Shown here in pieces: positions 46,751 to 54,855 of a stretch of 64,000 bases of DNA. Source of the DNA: Sphingobacterium multivorum (GTDB taxonomy: Bacteria; Bacteroidota; Bacteroidia; Sphingobacteriales; Sphingobacteriaceae). Position 1 is the stretch's first letter, and each line of letters opens with the position of its first letter. A program made the position numbers and the translations under genes. The notes beneath the pieces are model-generated. The model had not been told where the DNA came from and ran no database searches. It saw nothing but the letters and a program-made list of their open reading frames with translations. The stretch spans positions 3,844,001-3,908,000 of the forward strand of contig NZ_CP154261.1 of assembly GCF_039511225.1 (NCBI RefSeq). Direction: 5' to 3'.

Positions 46751-48181
46751 ATGAAACATTTTATTACAATAGTATTGCTGGGCATCACATCTTACTCCTT
46801 TGCCCAAACGAATCCTGAGGAACAGATCAACAGAGGAGTTTACAATAAGCTGGAATTTTTTATCAATTCCCAGATGACAGACTCCGCCTATAATATGGCC
46901 AGTGACGCCTTCAAACAACAATTTAGCCTAGCCAAATTCACGCAAGTACTACAGGAACTCTATCCCTTAGGAAGAGTAAAAAGCTCAACCATAAAAAAGT
47001 TTGAAAAAGGGCTTGCAACCTATCAGATGGACTTCGACAGCCAATCGTATGAAATTCTTTTTGCAACGGACACAACCTTAAAATTCAATACATTAAAATT
47101 CACTCCTCTGGCAATCAAGCCTCAAGTGGAAAAAACTATTGTGGTACCTGCAACACAGAAATCAGTCGATAATGACGACCTTTTTGTCGATTCCGTTGCA
47201 AATGCTTATTTGAAACAACAAAATACGCAATCACTTGCAATTGGCATTCTAAAGAATGGACAAACAAAAACCTATTTCTATGGTGAGACTGCCAAAGGCA
47301 ACCAAACAGCGCCTACAAAAACGTCTACCTATGAAATTGGCTCGTTAAGTAAAGTTTTTACCGCTATACTTTTGTCAAATCTTGTCGAGGAAGGAACGAT
47401 AACCTTAGATCAGCCTATTGCGCTATTTCTTCCTGATACACTCAAGAAAAATGAAGAACTTTCAAAAATAACGTTTCAGATGTTGGCCAATCATACCTCT
47501 GGCTTACCAAGACTTCCTGACAATCTCGACAAAGTCAAAGGATTTAACGAAAACGATCCTTACAAAACATACGATAAAAAAGCACTTTATAGCTACCTCG
47601 CAAGCTTTAAAAATACGAAAAAACCAGGTGAAGAGTACGAGTACAGCAACCTTGGTTACGCCGTATTAGGAGATATTATATGCAGTATCTATAAAAAAAG
47701 TTATGATCAGCTCGTAAAAGACATCATCTGTAAGCCGCTTGAAATGAATAATACCTTTCAGGTATTGGATCCTAAGAGGAAAGATACCTTTAAAGTATAT
47801 AACAAAGATGGTCAAGAAGTAATTCCCTGGTCGTTTGACGCTTTTGGTCCCGCTGGCGGATTAAAATCGACTCTTGAGGATCTACTTAAATTTGCGAATG
47901 CGCAATTCAAGATGCCGCAGACCCCATTGGAAAACGCCATGGCAAACACCAGATTGTTTACTTTTTTTCTACCTCCAGACACCGACCTGGGACTCGCATG
48001 GCATATGAACCTGATTGACGACCTAACGGTCTATTGGCACAATGGCGGAACTGCCGGAAGCAGCTCCTACCTAGCCTTATCGCCTGATAAAAAAAGTGGC
48101 GTTATCATCTTGTCCAATTCTGCCATCTCTGCCGATGACAAGGGTAAAGCTATTTTAGATTACATACTCCGTAAAAAATAA
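46751..48181 (+). CDS. serine hydrolase, class C beta-lactamase/D-Ala carboxypeptidase family
   Basis: A 476-residue exported protein. The signal peptide is residues 1-18 (TSYSFAQ). Residues 22-125 form a small N-terminal domain like DUF3887, and residues 150-470 the beta-lactamase-family domain with SLSK (SxxK, near 198), YSN (near 298) and HNG (near 430) in place of KTG, all as in AmpC-like serine hydrolases. Such proteins act on peptidoglycan or other D-amino-acid peptides; true beta-lactamase activity is not implied. The ATG at 46751 gives a proper signal peptide; an in-frame start at 46709 overlaps the regulator. It lies 31 bases after the regulator gene. Confidence 0.85.
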   Translation: MKHFITIVLLGITSYSFAQTNPEEQINRGVYNKLEFFINSQMTDSAYNMASDAFKQQFSLAKFTQVLQELYPLGRVKSSTIKKFEKGLATYQMDFDSQSYEILFATDTTLKFNTLKFTPLAIKPQVEKTIVVPATQKSVDNDDLFVDSVANAYLKQQNTQSLAIGILKNGQTKTYFYGETAKGNQTAPTKTSTYEIGSLSKVFTAILLSNLVEEGTITLDQPIALFLPDTLKKNEELSKITFQMLANHTSGLPRLPDNLDKVKGFNENDPYKTYDKKALYSYLASFKNTKKPGEEYEYSNLGYAVLGDIICSIYKKSYDQLVKDIICKPLEMNNTFQVLDPKRKDTFKVYNKDGQEVIPWSFDAFGPAGGLKSTLEDLLKFANAQFKMPQTPLENAMANTRLFTFFLPPDTDLGLAWHMNLIDDLTVYWHNGGTAGSSSYLALSPDKKSGVIILSNSAISADDKGKAILDYILRKK

Positions 48182-48205
48182 AGTTCAAAAAATAGAGAAT
48201 AATGC

Positions 48206-48236
48206 GCCATATTGAAACAACAATATGGCTTTTTTT
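48206..48236 (+). terminator. terminator after the serine-hydrolase gene
   Basis: Perfect 9-bp stem (48206-48214 with 48221-48229), 6-base loop, long T tail. Confidence 0.88.
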
Positions 48237-48334
48237 GTTGTTATAGCGATGAGTGATCATTAATTTTGACTAGAAGAAAACACAAATTGGTTTACCAAAA
48301 TCAATCACAAGAAAGCTAAAGAACAGCTATTTAC

Positions 48335-49309
48335 ATGAAGATATTTATCACTAAAAAAATACCACAAAAAGGTATAGATTTATTAAAATCTGCCGGTCAC
48401 GATCTAACGATACACGATTCAGCCGATCCCCTATCCGAAAGGCAGCTTATCGAAGCGAGCCAACAGGCTGATTACGTGCTCAATGGCGGAATGCAGAAGT
48501 TTGATGCAAATTTTTTCCAAAACTGCCCAAACCTTAAAGCCTTATCCCTCATGAGCGTAGGCTATGACAATGTAGATATCTCAGCTGCCACACTGCATGG
48601 AATACCTGTAAGCAATACGCCTGGCATACTTTCGGGAGCAACAGCTGATGTCGCCTTTCTTTTAATGCTGTCGGTATCACGGAAGGCATTTTTCAACCAC
48701 AAGAGAATTTTGCAGGGCGAATGGAAAGGTTTTGATCCAACAGCAAACCTAGGCATCGAGCTCAACAACAAAACACTGGGTATTTATGGACTGGGGCGAA
48801 TTGGCTTTGAATTCGCGAAAAAAGCCAAAGCAGCGTATAACATGGATATTATCTATTACAATCGGAGCCGTAATGACGAAGCAGAACAAATTCTTGGCGC
48901 ACGATATGTGAATTTCGACGATCTACTTACGCGGAGCGACGTCCTTTCAATCCATGCGGCTTTGACAGCGGAGACTAAAAACCAGTTTGACAAAATGACA
49001 TTTGCGCGCATGAAAAACTCCGCTATATTGATTAATACCGCTAGAGGCGGATTGGTCAATGAAATAGATCTAACAGAAGCCCTAGAGACTGGCCAACTAT
49101 GGGGTGCCGGACTTGATGTGACAAATCCTGAACCGATGGATCCGAAAAATCCACTGTTAAATATGGAAAATGTCTGTGTACTACCACACATCGGGTCTGC
49201 TACAGAAGAAACGCGGGATAATATGGCATTGATGGCCGCCAGTAACTTACTGGCAGCAATTAAAGGCGAAAAAATGCCCCAGATTATCAATAAAGAGGTA
49301 TATCAATGA
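48335..49309 (+). CDS. 2-hydroxyacid dehydrogenase (D-glycerate dehydrogenase/glyoxylate reductase type)
   Basis: A 324-residue NAD(P)-dependent D-2-hydroxyacid dehydrogenase. The nucleotide loop is YGLGRIG (near 150-156). The catalytic residues are Arg in INTARGGLVNE, Glu in NPEPMDPKNPL and His in VLPHIGSATEETR. SVGYDNVDISAATLHGIPVSNTPGILS is the typical substrate-side segment of glyoxylate/hydroxypyruvate reductases. Its TGA stop codon overlaps the ATG of a 52-codon ORF (ATGA). Confidence 0.88.
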   Translation: MKIFITKKIPQKGIDLLKSAGHDLTIHDSADPLSERQLIEASQQADYVLNGGMQKFDANFFQNCPNLKALSLMSVGYDNVDISAATLHGIPVSNTPGILSGATADVAFLLMLSVSRKAFFNHKRILQGEWKGFDPTANLGIELNNKTLGIYGLGRIGFEFAKKAKAAYNMDIIYYNRSRNDEAEQILGARYVNFDDLLTRSDVLSIHAALTAETKNQFDKMTFARMKNSAILINTARGGLVNEIDLTEALETGQLWGAGLDVTNPEPMDPKNPLLNMENVCVLPHIGSATEETRDNMALMAASNLLAAIKGEKMPQIINKEVYQ

Positions 49310-49464
49310 AACGAAGATTTTTTCAGATTTTAAACAGCTTAAATAAAGCCATCTTACCAAAATATGGTAAGATGGATCCATTGAAATTAAAAAAGTACCA
49401 GCAGGCTATCATTGCCTACCGGTACTTTGTCCTTATACACGCCTTGGGAACAGATCAGGACTAA
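49306..49464 (+). CDS. small basic protein, 52 residues, coupled to the dehydrogenase gene
   Basis: The ATG overlaps the upstream TGA (ATGA at 49306-49309), and the frame runs to TAA at 49462-49464. The product begins MKRRFFQILNSLNKAILPKY and has an AIIAYRYFVLIHALG end; it is basic at the N-terminus and hydrophobic at the C-terminus. I recall similar proteins of 50-60 residues in other Bacteroidota, often mislabelled as SsrA-binding proteins, so it is probably real. Function unknown. Its last four bases overlap the convergent MscS gene. In-frame start/stop overlap and preserved reading frame support it. Confidence 0.65.
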   Translation: MKRRFFQILNSLNKAILPKYGKMDPLKLKKYQQAIIAYRYFVLIHALGTDQD

Positions 49465-50318
49465 GCTTTTGCAGTCCCTAGGTCACTTGAATTCGAAACA
49501 ATGCTAATCTGTGTCGGATTGGAAGATAAACTAATATCGTTCCTTTCCAGCTCCAACATAATCTTTTCCTGCATTGAGTTTCGAGCAGCGACATAATGCT
49601 CTCTTTTCGTCCACGCACGAACGGTTAAAACCATGGCACTGTCTCCCAATTCTTTGATAAAAACAGTTGGCTCAGGAGTCGTTAATACGTTTTCATTGGA
49701 ACGAAGTACCCTTAAGATAATGTCTTTCGCTTCTTTCACATTTTTATCATAAGAGATACTGATGGTATATTCAAACATGCGTTGCACAATTTTCGTATAG
49801 TTTTTAATAACCGAATTGGCCAAAGGGCCATTTGGGCTAAAAACACGTACACCATCATCGCTTATTAAAGTAGAATACAAGATATCAATCCGTTCTACAG
49901 TACCTGCGGTACCATTTGCACTCGATATGGAATCGCCTACTTCAAATGGTCTAAACATCAAAATCAGCACGCCGCCAGCAAAATTACTCAAACTTCCCTG
50001 CAGCGCCATACCAACGGCCAACCCGAAGGCGGATAAAGCGGCAATAAAAGAAGTTGTCTGTATTCCAATCTGACTTGCGACGGTAAGGAGCAACATCACC
50101 CACATGACGATCTTTACAATACTGGAGATAAATGCCCGAATAGAGGGATCTACATTCTTCTTTTCGAAACGTTTATGTAATAAGCGATCTACAAAATTGA
50201 TCACATATTTCCCAAGAATCAATAGGATAATTCCCCCTATAATCCCCGGAATAGACTCAATGACAATATCGGTCAAACGACCAAATCTACTCCCCAAACT
50301 ATTTAAATTACTTTCCAT
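49461..50318 (-). CDS. small-conductance mechanosensitive channel, MscS family
   Basis: A 285-residue MscS-type channel that opens upon membrane tension to release osmolytes. Three membrane helices occupy about residues 20-45, 65-85 and 90-118; the pore helix TM3 is FGLAVGMALQGSLSNFAGGVLILMFRPFEVGD, the Gly/Ala-rich signature. The beta domain follows (GTVERIDILYSTLISDDGVRVFSPNGPL), then the alpha/beta C-terminal domain (TVFIKELGDSAMVLTVRAWTKREHY). Length fits E. coli MscS (286). Monocistronic, divergent from the AraC gene. Confidence 0.93.
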   Translation of the reverse strand: MESNLNSLGSRFGRLTDIVIESIPGIIGGIILLILGKYVINFVDRLLHKRFEKKNVDPSIRAFISSIVKIVMWVMLLLTVASQIGIQTTSFIAALSAFGLAVGMALQGSLSNFAGGVLILMFRPFEVGDSISSANGTAGTVERIDILYSTLISDDGVRVFSPNGPLANSVIKNYTKIVQRMFEYTISISYDKNVKEAKDIILRVLRSNENVLTTPEPTVFIKELGDSAMVLTVRAWTKREHYVAARNSMQEKIMLELERNDISLSSNPTQISIVSNSSDLGTAKA

Positions 50319-50451
50319 GTTATAAAATATATTTTAAACCTCTAGGCACAAGGATTGTTCCAACATATCGCATACCGTATCAAAATATAAAAATCATTGA
50401 AAAACACCATAAAAGACCAAATAAACACCACTATTAAAAGGATATTTAGCG

Positions 50452-50459
50452 TAATTTTG
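50452..50459 (+). promoter_or_regulatory. -7 box of the AraC-family gene
   Basis: TAATTTTG, full match to TAnnTTTG, exactly four bases before the ATG at 50464 (TAATTTTG-CTAT-ATG). No TTG is found 19-20 bp upstream. Confidence 0.5.
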
Positions 50460-50463
50460 CTAT

Positions 50464-51330
50464 ATGAATAGAAAAAATACCATTCCGATTATTGATAGTT
50501 GTAGCATTGATCTCAATAACAAAACAACGATTCATATTGATGATCTAAAAGAATATATCATCAAGCATCAGGATATGGTGTTTCCTCACAAACATAATTT
50601 TTTCCATTTCGTGCTATTCACCAAGGGCTCAGGAGAACACATTATCGATTTCAATCATTACAACATTGAACCTTATCAAATCTATTTTATGGTACCAGGT
50701 CAGGTTCATACCTGGAACTTTACAGGTGACGAAGAAGGCTATGTTGTCAATTTTTCCATTGACTACTTTCAGTCTTTTCTCTTAAGAACCGATTACCTGG
50801 AACGCTTCAGCTTCTTACAGGGTAAAATTGAGCAGCTGATTTTTGTTATTGGCGAACAATTTCGAAAGCAGGCTATTCACATTCTTGAACAAATTGCTTC
50901 CGCAAAAGCGGCAGGTCAATCGGAAGACTATATCCGTACACTTCTGCTCCAATTTATATTGTATATCTCAATTTCTACAGAAAAGGATCATCAAGAGCAC
51001 AGTACGCCATATAATCACAAAATATTCAATAGTTTTCAGCAATTGGTTGAACAGCAATTCAGGTCTACCAAATTGCCCAGTGTATACGCAGATCAGTTAT
51101 TTATTACGCCCAATCACCTGAATGCAATCTGCAAATCATACATCGGCCAATCAGCAGGTGAAATTATACGAAACCGGATTGTACTCGAAGCGAAGCGACT
51201 ATTAGTCAATCGAAACTTAAATATCAGCGAGATTGCAGATGAACTGCAATTCAATGACAACTCATACTTTACTAAATTTTTCAAAAAATCCGCTGGGCTC
51301 ACACCGGAAGAGTTCAGAAAACAACTATAA
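50464..51330 (+). CDS. AraC-family transcriptional regulator
   Basis: A 288-residue regulator. The N-terminal half is a cupin-like ligand domain (FPHKHNFFHFVLFTKGSGEHIIDFNHYNIEPYQIYFMVPGQVHTW), the C-terminal 100 residues hold two helix-turn-helix motifs (YADQLFITPNHLNAICKSYIGQSAGEII and ISEIADELQFNDNSYFTKFFKKSAGLTPEEFRKQ), the standard AraC signature. The ligand is unknown. The DUF983 gene follows after 2 bases and the cysteine desulfurase after 26, so it heads an operon. The -7 box is only four bases from the ATG, so the mRNA may be leaderless. Confidence 0.9.
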   Translation: MNRKNTIPIIDSCSIDLNNKTTIHIDDLKEYIIKHQDMVFPHKHNFFHFVLFTKGSGEHIIDFNHYNIEPYQIYFMVPGQVHTWNFTGDEEGYVVNFSIDYFQSFLLRTDYLERFSFLQGKIEQLIFVIGEQFRKQAIHILEQIASAKAAGQSEDYIRTLLLQFILYISISTEKDHQEHSTPYNHKIFNSFQQLVEQQFRSTKLPSVYADQLFITPNHLNAICKSYIGQSAGEIIRNRIVLEAKRLLVNRNLNISEIADELQFNDNSYFTKFFKKSAGLTPEEFRKQL

Positions 51331-51332
51331 CT

Positions 51333-51758
51333 ATGGAAGAAGTTAAATACGAATTATCTGAATTTAAAGCTGCATGGCAAGCGAAATGTCCAAGATGCCG
51401 GATCGGCCATGTGTACCAAGGTCCTGCATATGGTCTTAAAGTACAAAAAATGAATAGCCATTGCGAATACTGTGGACTTCGTTATGAGCGTGAGCCAGGT
51501 TATTTTTATGGTGCCATGTATGTGACCTATGCGTTCTCCATTGCAGAAATGGTGACAGCTTGTATGGCGACCTATATCCTGACAGGCAATGACTCTTCTT
51601 TTATACTCTATGCAACCGTTGCTATCATGAGCGTTGTTTTAATGTCGCCATTCAACTACCGCTATTCCCGTATCATATTGATGTATTGGTTAACTCCAGG
51701 CTTAAGATATGATCCGAATGTCAAAAAAAAGGAAGTTGACGTGAAGGCTTCAGCATAA
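51333..51758 (+). CDS. DUF983 membrane protein
   Basis: A 141-residue protein with a CPRCRIG...CEYCGLRYEREPGYFYGAMYV N-terminal region: CxxC pairs like a zinc ribbon followed by the family motif EPGYFYGAMYVTYA. Two or three hydrophobic helices follow (about 65-85, 90-110). Function unknown. It is the second gene of the AraC operon, 2 bases after the regulator, with the cysteine desulfurase 26 bases after it. Confidence 0.88.
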   Translation: MEEVKYELSEFKAAWQAKCPRCRIGHVYQGPAYGLKVQKMNSHCEYCGLRYEREPGYFYGAMYVTYAFSIAEMVTACMATYILTGNDSSFILYATVAIMSVVLMSPFNYRYSRIILMYWLTPGLRYDPNVKKKEVDVKASA

Positions 51759-51784
51759 CCTTCATTATCCTTATCTTTATCCTG

Positions 51785-52963
51785 ATGAAGGATATGATTT
51801 ATTTGGACAACAACGCGACAACGCGAATTTTGGATGAGGTATGGAATACCATGACGCCCTACTTCATCCAAAACTATGCGAATGCATCGAGTGTCTATCA
51901 CCAAATGGGGCGTGAAGCCAATGCCGCCGTCCAACTGGCTAGAGCGCAAATAGCTGAAGTGCTGAATTGTTCACCAAAAGAACTATTTTTCAATTCAGGT
52001 GCAACAGAAAGTATTAATACCGTAATCTGTGGCATATTTGACAAATATCAATCCAAGGGAAATCATATTATCACCGTTTCAACAGAACACAAAGCTGTAT
52101 TAAGCTGCTGTGAACAACTGACGAAAAAAGGAGCGCAGATCACCTATCTCCCCGTCGATGCACAAGGCATGATTCGTATAGACGATTTAAAAAATGCGAT
52201 GAGCTCCCAGACCATACTCGTTTGCATCATGGCGGCAAATAACGAGACAGGAGTATGCACATCGCTAACTCAAATCGCCACTATTTGTAAGGAGAAAGAC
52301 ATCTTATTTTTCTGTGACGCTACGCAGGCTATTGGAAAAATCAACATTGATCTACAAAAAGTCCCGATTGACCTTTTATGCCTGAGCGCGCATAAACTTC
52401 ATGGCCCGAAGGGAATCGGTGCCTTATATATCCGTCGAAAATCGAAGCCGATACAGATTACTCCGCTGATTGTAGGCGGTGGTCAGGAAAGCGGATTTAG
52501 AGGCGGTACGTACAACGTTCCAGCTATCGTCGGCTTTGGAAAAGCCCTGTCTCTGCTTAAACCAACATCTTATCATACGGTCGAACGAAACCGCGATCTA
52601 TTGGAAGAACTTTTAGGTGGTATTCCTGAAATCATCATTCATGGAAAAAATGTACCCCGCCTACCAAACACCAGTTACATTAGTTTTAAACATATCCTAG
52701 CCAGCGAAATAATGACTGCCTGCCCTGCTTTGGCCCTCTCCTCGGGCTCAGCCTGTGTAACCGGATCCAGAGAACCTTCCCATGTTTTAATGGCTATGGG
52801 TATTTCTAAAGAAGACGCATTATCGGCCATTCGCTTTAGCTTAAGCGTGTTGACGACGCAAGAAGATATTATACACTGTGCCCAATTGATCACAGAAGCG
52901 GTTGGCAAAATCCGCGATCAATCCCCCGTCTGGCAACTTTTCAAAGCTGGCCTGATCGATTAA
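51785..52963 (+). CDS. cysteine desulfurase (NifS/IscS-like)
   Basis: A 392-residue PLP enzyme that releases sulfur from cysteine for Fe-S clusters, tRNA thiolation and other uses. The N-terminus MIYLDNNATT is the family signature; SGATESINTVI, STEHKAVLSC, NNETGV, CDATQAIGK and LSAHKLHGPKGIGALYIRR (PLP Lys, near 206) follow; the active-site Cys is in ALSSGSACVTGSREPSHVL (near 324). It could also begin at ATG 51794, three codons later. Last gene of the AraC-DUF983 operon. The IscA-type gene downstream has its own promoter. Confidence 0.93.
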   Translation: MKDMIYLDNNATTRILDEVWNTMTPYFIQNYANASSVYHQMGREANAAVQLARAQIAEVLNCSPKELFFNSGATESINTVICGIFDKYQSKGNHIITVSTEHKAVLSCCEQLTKKGAQITYLPVDAQGMIRIDDLKNAMSSQTILVCIMAANNETGVCTSLTQIATICKEKDILFFCDATQAIGKINIDLQKVPIDLLCLSAHKLHGPKGIGALYIRRKSKPIQITPLIVGGGQESGFRGGTYNVPAIVGFGKALSLLKPTSYHTVERNRDLLEELLGGIPEIIIHGKNVPRLPNTSYISFKHILASEIMTACPALALSSGSACVTGSREPSHVLMAMGISKEDALSAIRFSLSVLTTQEDIIHCAQLITEAVGKIRDQSPVWQLFKAGLID

Positions 52964-53015
52964 TTTATGACATTCTAAAAACTTTAGAACAGGCGAAATA
53001 TAACAAGATTGTATG

Positions 53016-53023
53016 TATCTTTG
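53016..53023 (+). promoter_or_regulatory. -7 box for the IscA-type gene
   Basis: TATCTTTG, full consensus, with predicted start near 53028 and leader about 17 bases; excludes a start codon at 53009. Confidence 0.6.
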
Positions 53024-53044
53024 TGCTATACAAAGGATATTACT

Positions 53045-53371
53045 ATGATTACAGTTACTGACAAAGCAAAAACTCGTATCGAGGAAATCATGAAGGATGA
53101 GCAATATGATAGCAATTACTTTGTGCGTGTTGCTGTGGAAAGTGGCGGTTGTTCGGGCTTGAGTTATAAGCTGAACTTCGATAACGAAGAAAAAAAAGGT
53201 GATCAATTTTTCGAAGATAAAGGCGTGAAGGTCTGTTTGGATATAAAATCGTTTTTATACCTAGCAGGTACAGAACTGGATTATTCCGATGGTTTGAACG
53301 GAAAAGGGTTTGAATTCCACAACCCGAATGCCAGCCGGACCTGTGCATGCGGCGAGAGCTTCTCCGTTTAA
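53045..53371 (+). CDS. HesB/IscA-family iron-sulfur protein
   Basis: A 108-residue A-type carrier for iron-sulfur assembly. The three conserved cysteines are in SGGCSGLSY (first) and SRTCACGESF (second and third), the family pattern. Start at ATG 53045 gives MITVTDKAKTRIEEIM, the usual N-terminus. It follows the cysteine desulfurase gene by 81 bp and may supply clusters from sulfur released by it, although it is transcribed separately. Ends before a strong palindromic terminator. Confidence 0.93.
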   Translation: MITVTDKAKTRIEEIMKDEQYDSNYFVRVAVESGGCSGLSYKLNFDNEEKKGDQFFEDKGVKVCLDIKSFLYLAGTELDYSDGLNGKGFEFHNPNASRTCACGESFSV

Positions 53372-53396
53372 TTAATCACGTCGATCCACCATAAAC

Positions 53397-53428
53397 AAAA
53401 GAGCCCTGAAATATTTCAGGGCTCTTTT
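53397..53428 (+). terminator. palindromic terminator after the IscA-type gene
   Basis: A perfect 16+16-bp palindrome (53397-53412 with 53413-53428) centred on AAATATTT, A4/T4 ends. Confidence 0.85.
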
Positions 53429-53582
53429 GGTAAGTAACCAAACACTTTTGGTTGCACCAACAAATTATTAGTTTTATAATTAAATATTGACCTACCTTCA
53501 TTTTGTTAGAATTTTTTTATTTTTTCAACTTTTTAATGGATAAATATTAAAAATAACAACCAAACAGATTAACCAATGATAT

Positions 53583-53602
53583 TTTCATACTTTTGTATGA
53601 AA
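53583..53602 (+). promoter_or_regulatory. palindrome overlapping the asnA -7 box
   Basis: TTTCATAC (53583-53590) and GTATGAAA (53595-53602) are perfect 8-bp arms round TTTT. The -7 box TACTTTTG (53588-53595) lies inside, so a repressor bound here would cover the promoter. A hairpin in the leader is less likely, since the transcript starts near 53600. Confidence 0.5.
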
Positions 53603-53624
53603 TAACTGAATAAAAAATAAAACG

Positions 53625-54671
53625 ATGCGTACCAACCCACGCATGGTATTTCATTTGACTCATATGGAGGGAAGAAAACTTTTAAATACCGAAGTTGCTA
53701 TCAGCTTCGTGAAAGATACATTTGTCCAACAACTAAAAAAAGCATTAAATTTAATTCCGATCTCGTCACCATTGGTGGTTTTAGATGGCACAGGATTAAA
53801 TGATGACTTAAATGGAATTGAGCGTCCGGTATCATTTCCGATTAAATCATTGAATGAAAAAAGAGCGGTCGTGGTACATTCATTGGCAAAATGGAAAAGA
53901 GTCCGTTTAAAAGAGCTTGAAATGTTACCCGGGGAAGGCATTGTGACCGACATGAAAGCACTGCGGCCTGATGAAGATTACACCCCTATCCATTCGATCT
54001 ATGTAGACCAATGGGATTGGGAAAAAGTAATCAATAAAGATCAACGTAATTTGGCCTTACTGAAAGAAACCGTACTAAAAATTTACGATGCCTTATGCTA
54101 TACAGAACAACAGGTTGAAAGCAAGTATCCACAGATAAAAGCTATTCTTCCAGAAAATATTACATTCATTTCGGCTGAAGAATTACTGCAAAAATATCCT
54201 AATCTAACTGCAAAAGAACGTGAAAATACGATCACAAAAGAATATGGTGCGGTGTTTTTATATGGTATCGGAGGGGCACTCAGCAATGGTGTTGCACACG
54301 ACGGACGCGCAGCGGACTACGACGACTGGAGTACTGCAAATGAAGCTGGACACAAAGGATTGAACGGAGACATTCTGGTATGGAATCCCATCTTAAATTC
54401 AGCTTTTGAGCTTTCTTCCATGGGAATCCGCGTCGATAAAACCGCTTTGGCACATCAGATGGAAATCAGAAATTGCACTGAAAAATCCAAACTGACATTC
54501 CATAGCATGCTTCTCAATGATCAATTGCCGGAATCTATGGGCGGTGGAATCGGACAATCGCGTGTCTGTATGTTTATGCTCAAGAAACAACATATCGGAG
54601 AAGTCCAAGTCAGTATCTGGGAAGAGGACAAAAAAGAAACACTAAGACAAGAAGGTATTGATATATTATAA
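53625..54671 (+). CDS. asnA: aspartate-ammonia ligase (asparagine synthetase A)
   Basis: AsnA (348 residues) makes asparagine from aspartate, ammonia and ATP. TEVAISFVKDTFVQQLKKALNLI matches the AsnA N-terminus; SHLAKWKR-type segment VVHSLAKWKRVRLKELEMLPGEG, MKALRPDEDYTPIHSIYVDQWDWEKVI, GAVFLYGIGGALSNGVAHDGRAADYDDW, and the end MGGGIGQSRVCMFMLKKQHIGEVQVSIW follow. The fold is related to class II tRNA synthetases. The ATG at 53625 gives a slightly longer N-terminus than E. coli AsnA (330). A palindrome overlaps the promoter. Confidence 0.95.
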   Translation: MRTNPRMVFHLTHMEGRKLLNTEVAISFVKDTFVQQLKKALNLIPISSPLVVLDGTGLNDDLNGIERPVSFPIKSLNEKRAVVVHSLAKWKRVRLKELEMLPGEGIVTDMKALRPDEDYTPIHSIYVDQWDWEKVINKDQRNLALLKETVLKIYDALCYTEQQVESKYPQIKAILPENITFISAEELLQKYPNLTAKERENTITKEYGAVFLYGIGGALSNGVAHDGRAADYDDWSTANEAGHKGLNGDILVWNPILNSAFELSSMGIRVDKTALAHQMEIRNCTEKSKLTFHSMLLNDQLPESMGGGIGQSRVCMFMLKKQHIGEVQVSIWEEDKKETLRQEGIDIL

Positions 54672-54843
54672 AACAATACTTATTGAGAATTAATAACGCG
54701 ACAACTATACCGAGTTTTTCAGTATACCGATACAAATCAGCGCAAGGTAATCATCTTTTATAGACCGATTACCTTGTTTCTTTTTCATACAATGCCTTAA
54801 AAATTTTCATTCCTTTTGTTCCGTTCAAACTAGCGGTATTTTG

Positions 54844-54851
54844 TATTTTTG
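54844..54851 (+). promoter_or_regulatory. -7 box of the DEAD-box helicase gene
   Basis: TATTTTTG, full match, exactly four bases before the ATG at 54856 (TATTTTTG-CTAA-ATG). TTTG at 54815-54818 is 25 bp upstream, farther than the usual 19-20. Confidence 0.5.
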
Positions 54852-54855
54852 CTAA

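Noticed and set aside
53009-53044. Upstream start for the IscA-type gene
   Set aside because: The -7 box (53016-53023) is downstream of it, and the protein N-terminus fits the ATG at 53045.
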